Shown: piece by piece, positions 26,755 through 35,230 of the stretch | Position numbering within the stretch: position 1 is the first letter of the stretch | Layout of the letters: each line of letters begins with the position of its first letter | NCBI GenBank assembly: GCA_043753895.1 | Contig: JAYUWK010000181.1 | Span: 1 to 64,000 of the forward strand | Length of the DNA: 64,000 nt | From: WLMZ01 sp043753895 | Lineage (GTDB): Bacteria > Actinomycetota > Acidimicrobiia > Acidimicrobiales > Ilumatobacteraceae | Reading direction: 5' to 3' | Position numbers and translations under genes: made by a program | Notes under the pieces: model-generated | What the model was told of the DNA's origin: nothing | What the model saw: the letters and a program-made list of their open reading frames with translations, nothing else | The model's database searches: none

Positions 26755-27621
26755 CTACAGCTTGGCGGGTGTTGCGTGCGGTGCAGGCTGACTCGCCGGT
26801 TGCGCAACCTGTGCCACGTCGTCCCTGAGCAACGGGCGCAGGAACAGCGCCATCACCACCACCAGGTATGTCACATAGACGATGAGTTGCAGCCACGTGG
26901 TGGTCGTGCTGAAGCTGAGCGTGCCCTTCAGCAGCGTGCCCAGCCACCCCTCGGGTGAAATGTGTTGGGACACGTCGAATGCTATGTTGTTCTCGCCCGG
27001 CAGCAGGCCGGCTTCTTGCAGATCGCTGACGCCGTAGGCCAACACGCCGGCGGCGATGACGATGAGGGCCATACCGGTGATACGGAAGAACACGGCGAGG
27101 TTGAGCGTGACCGCCCGTTTGTATATCAGGTAGCCAATGACGATGGCCGATGCTACGCCGAGCAGCACGCCAATGAGCGCTCCCGTTTCGGACCCGGCTG
27201 CTTTGACGGTGGGCCACAGGAACAGTGCCAACTCGAAGCCCTCGCGACCGACCGCCAAGAAGGCAGCGCCGGCCACGGCCCAACTGCCCGCCGACACGGC
27301 CTTGTCGAGCTTGGAATGAAGATCGTGCTTCATCAGGTGGGCCTGCGTGCGCATCCAGAACACCATCCAGGTGACGAACGCAACGGCGAGCACCGACATG
27401 ATGCCGGCGAACGCTGGCTCGGCCGAACCGCTGAGTTCGTGCGAGGTGAACGTGAGAACAGCCCCCACGGCGAGGCACATCGCGACGGCGGCACCAACGC
27501 CCATCCACAACGGTCCGAGCAGATCGTCACGGCCAGACTTGCGCAGGTAGGCAACGAGGATGCCCACGATGAGCGCAGCCTCGAGTCCTTCACGAAGTCC
27601 GGTGAGAAATGTTTGCAGCAT
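26755..27621 (-). CDS. FTR1/EfeU family iron permease
   Basis: A 288-residue membrane protein with about seven helices. It carries two REGxE iron-binding motifs, REGLE (10-14) and REGFE (126-130), the hallmark of FTR1/EfeU ferric or ferrous iron channels. No efeO or efeB follows, so it may act alone or with partners elsewhere. AAAGG lies 7 bp before the ATG. A near-perfect palindrome 50 bp upstream looks like a DtxR/IdeR-type iron box, so iron repression is inferred. Confidence 0.93.
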   Translation of the reverse strand: MLQTFLTGLREGLEAALIVGILVAYLRKSGRDDLLGPLWMGVGAAVAMCLAVGAVLTFTSHELSGSAEPAFAGIMSVLAVAFVTWMVFWMRTQAHLMKHDLHSKLDKAVSAGSWAVAGAAFLAVGREGFELALFLWPTVKAAGSETGALIGVLLGVASAIVIGYLIYKRAVTLNLAVFFRITGMALIVIAAGVLAYGVSDLQEAGLLPGENNIAFDVSQHISPEGWLGTLLKGTLSFSTTTTWLQLIVYVTYLVVVMALFLRPLLRDDVAQVAQPASQPAPHATPAKL

Positions 27622-27670
27622 TGTTCAGCCTTTGGGGAAGTGCACTGGGCGGTTACGACATCCTTATCGT

Positions 27671-27690
27671 ATGTTAGGGATACCTAACAT
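27671..27690 (-). promoter_or_regulatory. Candidate DtxR/IdeR-family operator upstream of FTR1 gene
   Basis: ATGTTAGG and CCTAACAT form 8-bp perfect inverted arms around GATA. The half-sites (GTTAGG/CCTAAC) match those of actinobacterial iron-dependent repressor boxes, although the spacing is not the classical 19-bp layout. It lies 50 bp before the permease ATG. Confidence 0.6.
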
Positions 27691-27723
27691 TGCAACTCGG
27701 TGGGCGACACTTCGCCGCCGCCG

Positions 27724-28260
27724 TCATTGTGCTCGCCTACGCGCGGACTCGGTGTCGTCCGCACGCTGCAATGCCGCCACGAGTTCGCCAAACCGGGTCG
27801 CGTCGAGCACCGCGCCCTCCCGGCGCACCTGTGCAGGGTCGATGTCGAGAATGCGTTCGAGCTTGGCATAGCTCGGCCGACCCTCTCGATCCCACGAGCC
27901 GGTACCGATATTGATCTGTGCTTCATTCACATGCGGCTTTGAGGTCAGCGCGACGCCGACGAGCGAACTGCCCCGCCTGCCGAAGATGACGACCGGGCGG
28001 TCTTTGCCCTGCGTGGGATCTTCCTCCCACGGCACCCAGGTCCACACGACCTCGCCCGGATCGGGGTCGCCGTCGAGTCGCGGCGTGTACTCGATCGCCA
28101 CACCATCGAGGTCCGCCTCGCGCGCCGGAGCTCGGCCGGTACGCGACGGCCGCGGCGTTGTTTGCGCTGGCTGCTTCGTCTGATTCGTCTGCTTCGTCGT
28201 GCGGGTACCGGTGACCGTCTTGCACAGGTCGCAGATGAAACCGCTGAGTCCTCGCGCCAT
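27724..28260 (-). CDS. PemK/MazF-like family protein (no antitoxin nearby)
   Basis: A 178-residue protein. Residues 1-55 hold a CxxC (ICDLCK) and a Thr/Gln/Pro-rich low-complexity stretch. Residues 60-178 carry the MazF-type barrel signature GEVVWTWVPWEEDPTQGKDRP followed by VVIFGR and VGVALTSKPH. MazF proteins are ribonuclease toxins, but this solitary actinobacterial form is not proven to be toxic. No antitoxin-like gene overlaps it; lysA is upstream and the FTR1 gene downstream. ATG at 28260 or GTG at 28266 are both possible starts. Confidence 0.75.
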   Translation of the reverse strand: MARGLSGFICDLCKTVTGTRTTKQTNQTKQPAQTTPRPSRTGRAPAREADLDGVAIEYTPRLDGDPDPGEVVWTWVPWEEDPTQGKDRPVVIFGRRGSSLVGVALTSKPHVNEAQINIGTGSWDREGRPSYAKLERILDIDPAQVRREGAVLDATRFGELVAALQRADDTESARRRAQ

Positions 28261-28301
28261 CGCCACAGGCTATTCGCCGCGACTCCGTTTGCCTGGACCC
28301 T

Positions 28302-29579
28302 TCAGCCGAGGTCGCATGCGAGCAGATCCTCGTAAGTCTCTCGGCGCACCACGAGCCGGGCCACACCATCTGCCACGAACACCACGGCTGGTCGAGTGAC
28401 CTTGTTGTAGTTGCTGCCCATACTGTGCCCGTAAGCCCCGGTGACCGGCGTGGCCAACAGATCGCCCACGCGGACGCCTTCGGGAACGGCAGCGTCGAAG
28501 ATGAGCACGTCGCCGCTCTCGCAGTGCTTGCCCACGAGGCGTGCTGACGCGGGACGGTCTGCTGAGGCCGCACGCGGCAGGAAGGCCTCGTAGCCGCTGC
28601 CGTACAACACAGGTCGCGGGTTGTCGCTCATGCCGCCGTCGACAGAGATATAGGTGCGCACGCCCGATATGTGCTTCACGGTGCCCACCGTGTACAGCGT
28701 GAGTGCCGCAGACGCCACGATGGAACGACCGGGTTCCACACTGACGCGCGAACGCACACCCAACGCGGCGCAGGCATCGTGTAACACGCTGCCCCACTGG
28801 GTGATCGATGGGGCTTCCTCGCCGCTCGTGTACGCCACACCCAAACCGCCCCCGAGCACCAACTCGGGAAGATCGAGCGGCGCGGCGAACCGGGCCATTA
28901 CGTCGGCCGCCTTCGCGAAGTTCGCTGCAGCGAACACGTTCGACCCGATGTGGCAATGCACGCCCACGAGTTGCATCGAGGGTGAACGGCGGGCCCGATC
29001 GACGGCGAGCATCGCATCGCCGTTGCCCAGGTTGAACCCGAACTTGCTGTCGTCCTGGCCGGTGGCGATGTACTCGTGCGTGTGGGCGTGCACGCCGGGG
29101 GTGATGCGCAGCAGTACCGCGGGGGCGCGGAGCCCTTCGCCGTGCAGCACATCGAGGCGGTCCATTTCGTCGAAGCTGTCGACAACGATCGAGCGCACGC
29201 CGGCGGTGATGGCCTCACGAAGTTCGGTCGTGGACTTGTTGCTGCCGTGCATCACACAGGCATCGGCGGGCACGCCTGCTGCCAGCGCCACGTGCAGTTC
29301 GCCGCCCGTGGCGACATCGAGCAACATGCCCTCGTCGTAGGCGAGGCGTGCCATAGCCCGGCACAGAAATGCTTTGGTCGCGTACACGGCCTGTTGATGA
29401 CCGAACGCCTGCACGGCCTCACGGCATCGGGCGCGCAGATGCGCTTCGTCGTACACGAACAACGGCGTGCCAAAGGTGTCGGCGAGATCGACAAGTGAGC
29501 ACCCGCCAACGGATAACGACCCGTCGGCTTGCACCACGGCGGTATCCGAGAGCAACGAGAGCGGAACAGGTGCGCTCAT
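28302..29579 (-). CDS. lysA: Diaminopimelate decarboxylase
   Basis: This PLP enzyme makes lysine from meso-diaminopimelate. The 425-residue protein is a fold-III decarboxylase: TIM-barrel Lys69 in VYATKAFLCRAM, GSNKSTTELREAI, HCHIGSN, the phosphate-site VLGGGLGVAYT, VEPGRSIVASA, and CESGDVLIFDA with the catalytic Cys from the second subunit. The ATG at 29579 lies 2 bp after the argS stop; the frame to 29654 overlaps argS and is rejected. argS-lysA adjacency matches mycobacteria. Confidence 0.97.
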   Translation of the reverse strand: MSAPVPLSLLSDTAVVQADGSLSVGGCSLVDLADTFGTPLFVYDEAHLRARCREAVQAFGHQQAVYATKAFLCRAMARLAYDEGMLLDVATGGELHVALAAGVPADACVMHGSNKSTTELREAITAGVRSIVVDSFDEMDRLDVLHGEGLRAPAVLLRITPGVHAHTHEYIATGQDDSKFGFNLGNGDAMLAVDRARRSPSMQLVGVHCHIGSNVFAAANFAKAADVMARFAAPLDLPELVLGGGLGVAYTSGEEAPSITQWGSVLHDACAALGVRSRVSVEPGRSIVASAALTLYTVGTVKHISGVRTYISVDGGMSDNPRPVLYGSGYEAFLPRAASADRPASARLVGKHCESGDVLIFDAAVPEGVRVGDLLATPVTGAYGHSMGSNYNKVTRPAVVFVADGVARLVVRRETYEDLLACDLG

Positions 29580-29581
29580 CG

Positions 29582-31315
29582 CTACATCCGTTCCGGGGCG
29601 GCGATGCCCAACAGGTCGAGGCCCTTCTCCATCACCCGCGCGGTCACGTCGCACAACGCAAGGCGGCTCCGCATCGTGGCCTCATCGGCAGCCTTGAGCA
29701 CCGGGCAGTGTTCGTAGAACGCAGTGAAGTCTTGGGCGAGGTCGAACAGATAGGTGCACAGCCGATGCGGGCTGTAACGATCGATGGTGTCCCAGACCGC
29801 AGTGTCGAAGGCGAGCAGTCGCATGGCAAGCGCACGTTCCTGCGGTGTGCCGAGCACGGTCGTGGTGGCACGTACCGAATCGCGTGCTACCTGTGCGCGG
29901 CGGAAGATGCTGCAGATACGGGCGTGCGCGTATTGCAGATACGGCGCGGTGTTGCCATCGAAGGACAACATACGGTCCCACTCGAACACGTAGTCCTTGA
30001 TGCGATCGGTGGAAAGGTCGGCGTACTTCACTGCGCCGATGCCGATGGCCCGTGCCACCACGGTGCGTTCCTCGGCCGAGAGATCGGGGTTCTTCTCGAC
30101 GACGGCCTGCTCGGCGCGTTCGATGGCCTCTTCGAGGAGTTCGTTCAACTTCAACGACTCGCCACTGCGGCTCTTGAGCATCTTGCGGTCGGCGCCGAGC
30201 ACATTGCCGAATGGCACGTGCACCGCCACGCCGGATGCCAGCCAGCCGGCCATCTCGGCGACGGCGAACACCATCGCGAGGTGCTGCGCCTGTGGCGCGC
30301 CCACGACGTAGACCATGCGATCAGCATGCAGCCGTTCGACACGATCGATCACACACGCGAGATCGGTGGTGGCGTAGTTGTATCCACCCACCGAGTTCTG
30401 CACGATGAGCGGCAAGGGCTCGCTGTCGCGATTGAGATAGCCCGGAGGGAACACGACCTGCGCGCCGTCGCTCTCGCGCAGCAGACCGGCATCGCGCAGG
30501 CGCGTGACGACCTCGGGCAGCATCGCGTTGTACATGCTCTCGGGGGCAAGGTCGGCGTCGATGAGTAGCACGCCGAGCGTTGCGTAGACCTGGTTGAAAT
30601 AGCGCGTGCTCTCGTTGACCAGGATGCCCCATAAACGCAATGTTTCGGGATCGCCGCTCTGCAACAACACCACACGCTGTCGGGCACGATCCTGGAACAC
30701 ATCATCGGCGTCGAACTTCGCGCGCGCGCCCTGGTAGAAGCCGGCGAGGTCGCCAACCGACAGATCGTTCGCAGCAGTGGTCTCGCCGAGATCGAGCATG
30801 TGCTCGATGAGCATCCCGAACGGCGTTCCCCAATCGCCGATGTGGTTCTCCTTGGTGACACGGTGACCCACGAGCAACAGCATGCGAACGAGGGAGTCAC
30901 CGATGACGGTGGTGCGCAGGTGGCCGACGTGCATTTCCTTGGCCACGTTCGGGTGCGAGTAGTCGACGATGATGTGCTCGGCAACCGTCGTGGTGCGCAC
31001 GCCGAGGCGCTCGTCGGCAGCAGCCTCGGCGAGTTGTTGCGCGAGAAAGGCATCGCTGAACGTGAGGTTCAAGAAGCCCGGTCCGGCGATCTCGATGTTG
31101 CTGCACACGTCGCCGAGCTGCACCTGGGCGATGGCCAACACTTCCTCGGCCACCTGGCGCGGATTCTTGCCGACCTGCTTGGCGATCGCGAGCGCACCGT
31201 TGGCTTGCGCATCGGCGCGATCACTCGGACGTACCACCGGATCGGCGCCCTCGCCGCCGACCGCAGCAAACGCTGGAGCAAGAAGGCGGGAGACAGTAAC
31301 GAGCGGATCGGCCAT
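29582..31315 (-). CDS. argS: Arginyl-tRNA synthetase
   Basis: A class I synthetase of 577 residues. The HIGH-type motif is HVGH in KEMHVGHLRTTVIGDSLVRM, with HIGDWGTPFG following. The second signature reads RKMLKSRSGE in place of KMSKS. The C-terminal DALR-type anticodon domain starts near 450 and ends in LGIAAPERM. ATG at 31315 is chosen; a GTG at 31324 is also in frame. A tRNA-Arg(CCG) gene lies divergently 135 bp away. Confidence 0.97.
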   Translation of the reverse strand: MADPLVTVSRLLAPAFAAVGGEGADPVVRPSDRADAQANGALAIAKQVGKNPRQVAEEVLAIAQVQLGDVCSNIEIAGPGFLNLTFSDAFLAQQLAEAAADERLGVRTTTVAEHIIVDYSHPNVAKEMHVGHLRTTVIGDSLVRMLLLVGHRVTKENHIGDWGTPFGMLIEHMLDLGETTAANDLSVGDLAGFYQGARAKFDADDVFQDRARQRVVLLQSGDPETLRLWGILVNESTRYFNQVYATLGVLLIDADLAPESMYNAMLPEVVTRLRDAGLLRESDGAQVVFPPGYLNRDSEPLPLIVQNSVGGYNYATTDLACVIDRVERLHADRMVYVVGAPQAQHLAMVFAVAEMAGWLASGVAVHVPFGNVLGADRKMLKSRSGESLKLNELLEEAIERAEQAVVEKNPDLSAEERTVVARAIGIGAVKYADLSTDRIKDYVFEWDRMLSFDGNTAPYLQYAHARICSIFRRAQVARDSVRATTTVLGTPQERALAMRLLAFDTAVWDTIDRYSPHRLCTYLFDLAQDFTAFYEHCPVLKAADEATMRSRLALCDVTARVMEKGLDLLGIAAPERM

Positions 31316-31450
31316 GGGACTCACATTCTGCCAAGTCAGCCGGCAGAAACAGTGATGAATACGAAAGCGCCGTTGCGTCGAGCACCGACGCCGAGCTGCG
31401 GGCGTGGGAGAACACAGCCCCGACCGCTAACGTGCAGATGCGTTTATCCA

Positions 31451-31522
31451 GCCCTCGTAGCTCAGGGGATAGAGCATTGGTTTCCGGAACCATGTGCGGG
31501 AGTTCGAATCTCTCCGAGGGCG
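31451..31522 (+). tRNA. tRNA-Arg (anticodon CCG)
   Basis: A 72-base cloverleaf. Acceptor GCCCTCG pairs with CGAGGGC; the D-stem GCTC/GAGC encloses AGGGGATA; the anticodon loop TTCCGGA gives anticodon CCG, which reads CGG; the T-arm GGGAG TTCGAAT CTCTC follows a 4-base variable loop. The first anticodon-stem pair is a T-T mismatch. No CCA is encoded. It is divergent from argS. Confidence 0.95.
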
Positions 31523-31680
31523 CTCTGCAACATCGACTGCCCACACAGCGGAAATCGGGCAGTGGCGCAGTGCACGTTCTCGGCCTGACCTCACGCAGCG
31601 ATGCCGCAACGCGCCACTAGCATCGTCGACGCCCCGCCGGCAAATGGGTGGGGCCACGTCAACCCGGAGGCCGACGGCTG

Positions 31681-32553
31681 GTGAGTTTCTTTCAAGCGAT
31701 CGTGATCGGCGTGCTACAGGGCGTCACCGAGTTGTTCCCCGTATCGAGCCTCGGGCACTCGGTTCTGTTTCCTGCCTGGCTCGGCTGGGATGCACTTGCC
31801 AGCGGCACCGCCGCCGACAAGTCGTTCTACCTCACGTTCCTGGTCGGTCTGCACGTGGCAACGGCGATCGCGCTCTTGATCTTCTTCCGCGCCGACTGGA
31901 AACGAATCATTGGGGGTTTCCTCACCTCAATTCGCGATCGCGAAGTCGAATCGCCCGACCAGAAGATGGCCTGGCTCCTGGTGCTTGCCACGGTTCCGGT
32001 GGGTGTCGTCGGACTGCTCTTCGAACACGGCCTGCGAACGCTGTTCGCCAAGCCACTTGCAGCCGCGATCTTTCTCACGATCAACGGTTTCATCTTGCTC
32101 GCCGGTGAACGACTCCGCCGCCGAGCCCCCAAGCGCGCCAGTGCAGAAGACGGTAGCGAGGCGAGCCTGGGCGACGGCACAACGGTCACCACTATCGACG
32201 CCGCAGTGGTCGGCACTTCGCAGATCGCGGCTCTGTTCGCCGGCATCAGCCGCAGCGGCATCACGATGGTCGCGGGGCTGTTACGCGGGCTCGATCACGA
32301 GGACGCCGCACGGTTCTCGTTCCTTCTCGCGACTCCGGTGATCTTCGCCGCGGGCATGTACAAGCTGCCCGATCTCTTCGGTCCACTGGGTGACGGTATT
32401 CGAGGCCAAGTACTGGCCGGCGCCATCGTGGCGGGCATCTCCGCGTACTTCGCAGTGAGATTCCTCACCCGTTTTTTCCATACACGTACGCTGCTGCCAT
32501 TTGCGATCTATTGTCTGATCGCCGGTGTTGCGTCGATCATCCGATTCGCCTAA
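31681..32553 (+). CDS. uppP: Undecaprenyl-diphosphatase
   Basis: It recycles the lipid carrier by removing a phosphate from undecaprenyl diphosphate at the outer face of the membrane. The 290-residue protein has about eight helices, the active-site segments GVLQGVTELFPVSSLGH and GISRSGITMVAGLLRGLDHEDAARFSF, and the family's usual length. The GTG at 31681 follows GGAGG by 10 bp; the frame to 31648 lacks a likely start. It shares its substrate pool with wecA in this window. Confidence 0.95.
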   Translation: MSFFQAIVIGVLQGVTELFPVSSLGHSVLFPAWLGWDALASGTAADKSFYLTFLVGLHVATAIALLIFFRADWKRIIGGFLTSIRDREVESPDQKMAWLLVLATVPVGVVGLLFEHGLRTLFAKPLAAAIFLTINGFILLAGERLRRRAPKRASAEDGSEASLGDGTTVTTIDAAVVGTSQIAALFAGISRSGITMVAGLLRGLDHEDAARFSFLLATPVIFAAGMYKLPDLFGPLGDGIRGQVLAGAIVAGISAYFAVRFLTRFFHTRTLLPFAIYCLIAGVASIIRFA

Positions 32554-32608
32554 GCCCGTCACGAACGACTCGTCAACCATCACAGCCACGCGCGAAAGCG
32601 GATTCGAC

Positions 32609-32890
32609 ATGAACGACACCTCCTCGAACGCCACACCTGCCGCCGACAAGGCCGGCATGAACTTCACCACACTCACCGCGTTGTTCTTGCTCGTCGCCGT
32701 TGGCTGCGTCGTCGTCGCTGTCGTGTACTTCACCAAGACCGCCGATGCATTGCCCAGTTACTTCCCCGGCCACACTGCGGGCAGCAGCCGTCATCACACC
32801 AAACACGGCATCGCGTTCATCGGCCTCGCCGTTCTTGCCCTGATCGGTGCATGGTTCACGACGGCACCGAAGAAGACCGCCAACGGCTGA
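32609..32890 (+). CDS. Small two-helix membrane protein, function unknown
   Basis: A 93-residue protein not recognised as a named family. A polar N-terminus is followed by helix 1 (about 18-40, LTALFLLVAVGCVVVAVVYF), a loop with LPSYFPGH and a His pair, and helix 2 (about 68-84). A short Lys-rich tail follows. The ATG at 32609 is used because the upstream part of the frame overlaps uppP. It probably shares the uppP transcript (55 bp gap). Confidence 0.65.
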   Translation: MNDTSSNATPAADKAGMNFTTLTALFLLVAVGCVVVAVVYFTKTADALPSYFPGHTAGSSRHHTKHGIAFIGLAVLALIGAWFTTAPKKTANG

Positions 32891-32943
32891 ACCACCATCG
32901 GGCGAGGTGGTTCGTTCGGGGTTGCCGACCTAGGGTGTAGCCC

Positions 32944-33549
32944 GTGAATCAGACCAAGGCCCACATCGCCGCCCTCTCCCTGCTCGATCGCGCTCTGCTC
33001 GCCATGACCGACGACGAGGTGACTGCCTTGCTTGCGGGTCTTCCCGATGATCACACGTCAGCCGTCAAGCGCATTTGCGACGTTCGCGACGACGACACCG
33101 AGCTGGTCGAGGCGGTGCGCGTCGCCGCGCACAAGGGCCGCCTCAACGGCGATCTGCAGCGCCTTGGCGTGGTCATGAGCGATGCTTGCCTGGCCGACTG
33201 CGTCGAGCAACTCGGCGAGTCCGCCGACATGCCCACGGAAGAAGAACTTCAGGCCGTCATGCCCGGCCTGATCGAGCGCCACAGCCTCGGCACCGTGCGT
33301 CTGATGCTCGCCGCCACCGTGGTTGGTGAGGCACCGGTCTCGGCCACCATCGTTGGCCTACTCAAGACCGACGAGACGGTGAAGTTGCCCCCAGCCGAGA
33401 TGAAGCCGTTGGCGCCGCTGCTGCCGCCCAAGGCCGACGACGCCGAGCGTCTCGCGCTGAAGGCTGCTCGCAAGGAGCGCAAGGCGGCCGAGCAGGCCGA
33501 GGCCAAGCTGCGCCGCGATCAGGTGGCACGGGCCCGCAATCGCGCATGA
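32944..33549 (+). CDS. Hypothetical soluble helical protein with basic coiled-coil tail
   Basis: A 201-residue protein of unknown function. Residues 1-150 are helical and acidic (DRALLAMTDDEVTALLAGLPDD). The last 45 residues are a Lys/Arg/Ala/Glu-rich helix (RKERKAAEQAEAKLRRDQ), likely a coiled coil or nucleic-acid-binding tail. It starts at a GTG. Third-position GC matches its neighbours, so it is probably a real gene. Its stop codon is part of a hairpin. Confidence 0.72.
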   Translation: MNQTKAHIAALSLLDRALLAMTDDEVTALLAGLPDDHTSAVKRICDVRDDDTELVEAVRVAAHKGRLNGDLQRLGVVMSDACLADCVEQLGESADMPTEEELQAVMPGLIERHSLGTVRLMLAATVVGEAPVSATIVGLLKTDETVKLPPAEMKPLAPLLPPKADDAERLALKAARKERKAAEQAEAKLRRDQVARARNRA

Positions 33550-33572
33550 GCCGGCGTCAGTGACGCCGGCTC
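33548..33572 (+). terminator. GC-rich hairpin overlapping the stop of the 201-residue gene
   Basis: GAGCCGGCGTC (33548-33558) is perfectly complementary to 33562-33572 around loop AGT. It begins within the TGA stop and lies between convergent genes. No T-run follows, so it is only a probable terminator. Confidence 0.5.
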
Positions 33573-33609
33573 ACGGAGTGTTGTAACCGATTGCTCGATG
33601 TGCTTTGGC

Positions 33610-34560
33610 TCAGTAGCTCAGTAGGCAGCCGCCGCTACCGGCATTGACCCAGTTCTGCTGGATCAAGAAATTGCGGGTGCCGAGCGTCATGTTGTACTTC
33701 GCCCCGGCCACAGTGGTAGTAGTGCCGAAGTTCCATGCGCACTTGTCGGCGTTCTCGTAGCCACGGCCGTCGTACCAGGCGTTCAGGTCGGGGTCAGTGA
33801 CCGTCTCTTCGAGCTCGTGGGCGATGACGCTTGCCATCGCATCGGCCGAGGTGTTGCCGTTCGGCGATGTGGTCTGAGCGGCGCATGCGCTGTAGTTGCG
33901 GGCGGGGTCGCCGACGAATGAGTATTTGATGTTGGCGCCGCCAATGGTGCCATGCGTGTGCCAACCGCAGTACTGCGTGAGGAAACCGCTCGTTGCGTTG
34001 ACGTCGGAACTCGTCAGCACGAAATAAACGCCATTGGCGTCCTTCGGCAAACGAGTCGAAGTAATTGCATCGGAAACGATGGTCTGGATGTTCGCGTCGC
34101 TGAGTGCGGTGCCTTGGCTGTAAACGTCGGTGGTGGACTTGACGTAGTTCACCGAGCTGGGGACATACGACTTCGCGGTGCCCGACCCGCTGTAATAGCT
34201 GGTGTTGATGTTGAAGTAGGGCGACCCACCGATGCTTTTGAGCAGATCGGTGAGTATCGGCGGCGTCGTGCTGGTGCTGGGCCAGTTGCCGTACCAGATG
34301 ACGTACACGCTCGTAGGGCCGAGCATCACGGGGCCGTTGTGGTAACTGATCCCGGTGCCGCTCACCGTTCGCGCGCCGCCGGTCTTTGCATCACGTGCGT
34401 TGCGAGCCTTGACGTTGTTGAGGTTGTCGAGCGTGTGCTTTGTGATGATCTCGGGCTTCGCGCCGCCCTGCCCGTCGGAGGAGGCCTTAGCCACCGTAGG
34501 CACAATGGCCATACCGGCAAAGGCCAGCGACGCGAACAAAAAGCGTGACGTTGCGTTCAT
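33610..34560 (-). CDS. EXORDIUM/phosphate-induced protein 1-like secreted protein
   Basis: A 316-residue exported protein with a signal peptide (cleavage likely after VAKA, about residue 26). The body matches the plant EXORDIUM (Phi-1) family: SVYVIWYGNW, FVLTSSDV, YCGWH and VIAHELEETVTDPDLNAWYD. The HELEE at 248-252 resembles a zincin site, but activity is unproven. ATG at 34560 has GGAG 8 bp upstream. In plants the family responds to brassinosteroids; bacterial roles are unknown. Confidence 0.85.
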   Translation of the reverse strand: MNATSRFLFASLAFAGMAIVPTVAKASSDGQGGAKPEIITKHTLDNLNNVKARNARDAKTGGARTVSGTGISYHNGPVMLGPTSVYVIWYGNWPSTSTTPPILTDLLKSIGGSPYFNINTSYYSGSGTAKSYVPSSVNYVKSTTDVYSQGTALSDANIQTIVSDAITSTRLPKDANGVYFVLTSSDVNATSGFLTQYCGWHTHGTIGGANIKYSFVGDPARNYSACAAQTTSPNGNTSADAMASVIAHELEETVTDPDLNAWYDGRGYENADKCAWNFGTTTTVAGAKYNMTLGTRNFLIQQNWVNAGSGGCLLSY

Positions 34561-34646
34561 GGGAGTGTCTCCAGACGTGGTGAGTCCACAGCGCTCCGAC
34601 AAGAAGCGACATGAGGCAACGTAGCTCACCCGCTACGTCCGGGAAA

Positions 34647-35195
34647 CTACTTCTTGGGATCTTGATGATCTTGATCAAAGCCGGTGCGCACGAGGCGTTC
34701 GTGATCAAGGAGCCAGGCCTTCGTGTCGAGCCCTCCGGCGAAGCCGGTGAGTGAACCGTCGGCGCCCACCACGCGATGACACGGCACAATGATCGAGATC
34801 GGATTCCGACCGTTCGCCGCACCGACGGCGCGTGCTTTGCGTGCATCGCCCATGCGACGTGCCTGTTCGCCGTAGCTCACCGTCTCGGCATACGCGATCG
34901 AACGGAGCGCACTCCAGGCCGACTGCTGGAACTCCGTACCCACCGGGTCGAGCGCAAGATCGAACTCGGTGCGTGTGCCTGCGAAGTATTCCCCAAGCTG
35001 TGTCACGGCTGCTTCGAGTACGCCGTTCGGATCGACAGACCCGCCTTCAACCACGCCGACGCGAACACGATGCTGTGGCTCGATCTGCCAGAGCACGGCA
35101 CGCAGGCCGGCATCGGATGCGACGAGCGTGAGTGTGCCGACCGGGCTCTCCATCGTGGTTTCATACAGGGTTTCGGACATGGTTTCGTGTTTCAT
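34647..35195 (-). CDS. ogt: Methylated-DNA-[protein]-cysteine S-methyltransferase
   Basis: A suicide repair protein that takes the methyl group from O6-methylguanine. The 182-residue protein has an N-terminal ribonuclease-H-like part and the C-terminal DNA-binding domain with YGEQARRMGDARKARAVGAANGRNP and the acceptor Cys139 in VPCHR. AAAGGA lies upstream of the ATG at 35195. It lies 35 bp after the Ada-AlkA gene, forming an alkylation-repair pair. Confidence 0.96.
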   Translation of the reverse strand: MKHETMSETLYETTMESPVGTLTLVASDAGLRAVLWQIEPQHRVRVGVVEGGSVDPNGVLEAAVTQLGEYFAGTRTEFDLALDPVGTEFQQSAWSALRSIAYAETVSYGEQARRMGDARKARAVGAANGRNPISIIVPCHRVVGADGSLTGFAGGLDTKAWLLDHERLVRTGFDQDHQDPKK

Positions 35196-35230
35196 CGTTG
35201 TCCTTTCTCGATTCGCGTTGCGTGCAGCGT

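Noticed and set aside
31640..33549. Possible mobile island after the tRNA-Arg gene
   Set aside because: tRNA genes often mark integration sites, but I found no integrase, repeat of the tRNA 3' end, or change in base use; uppP is a core gene.
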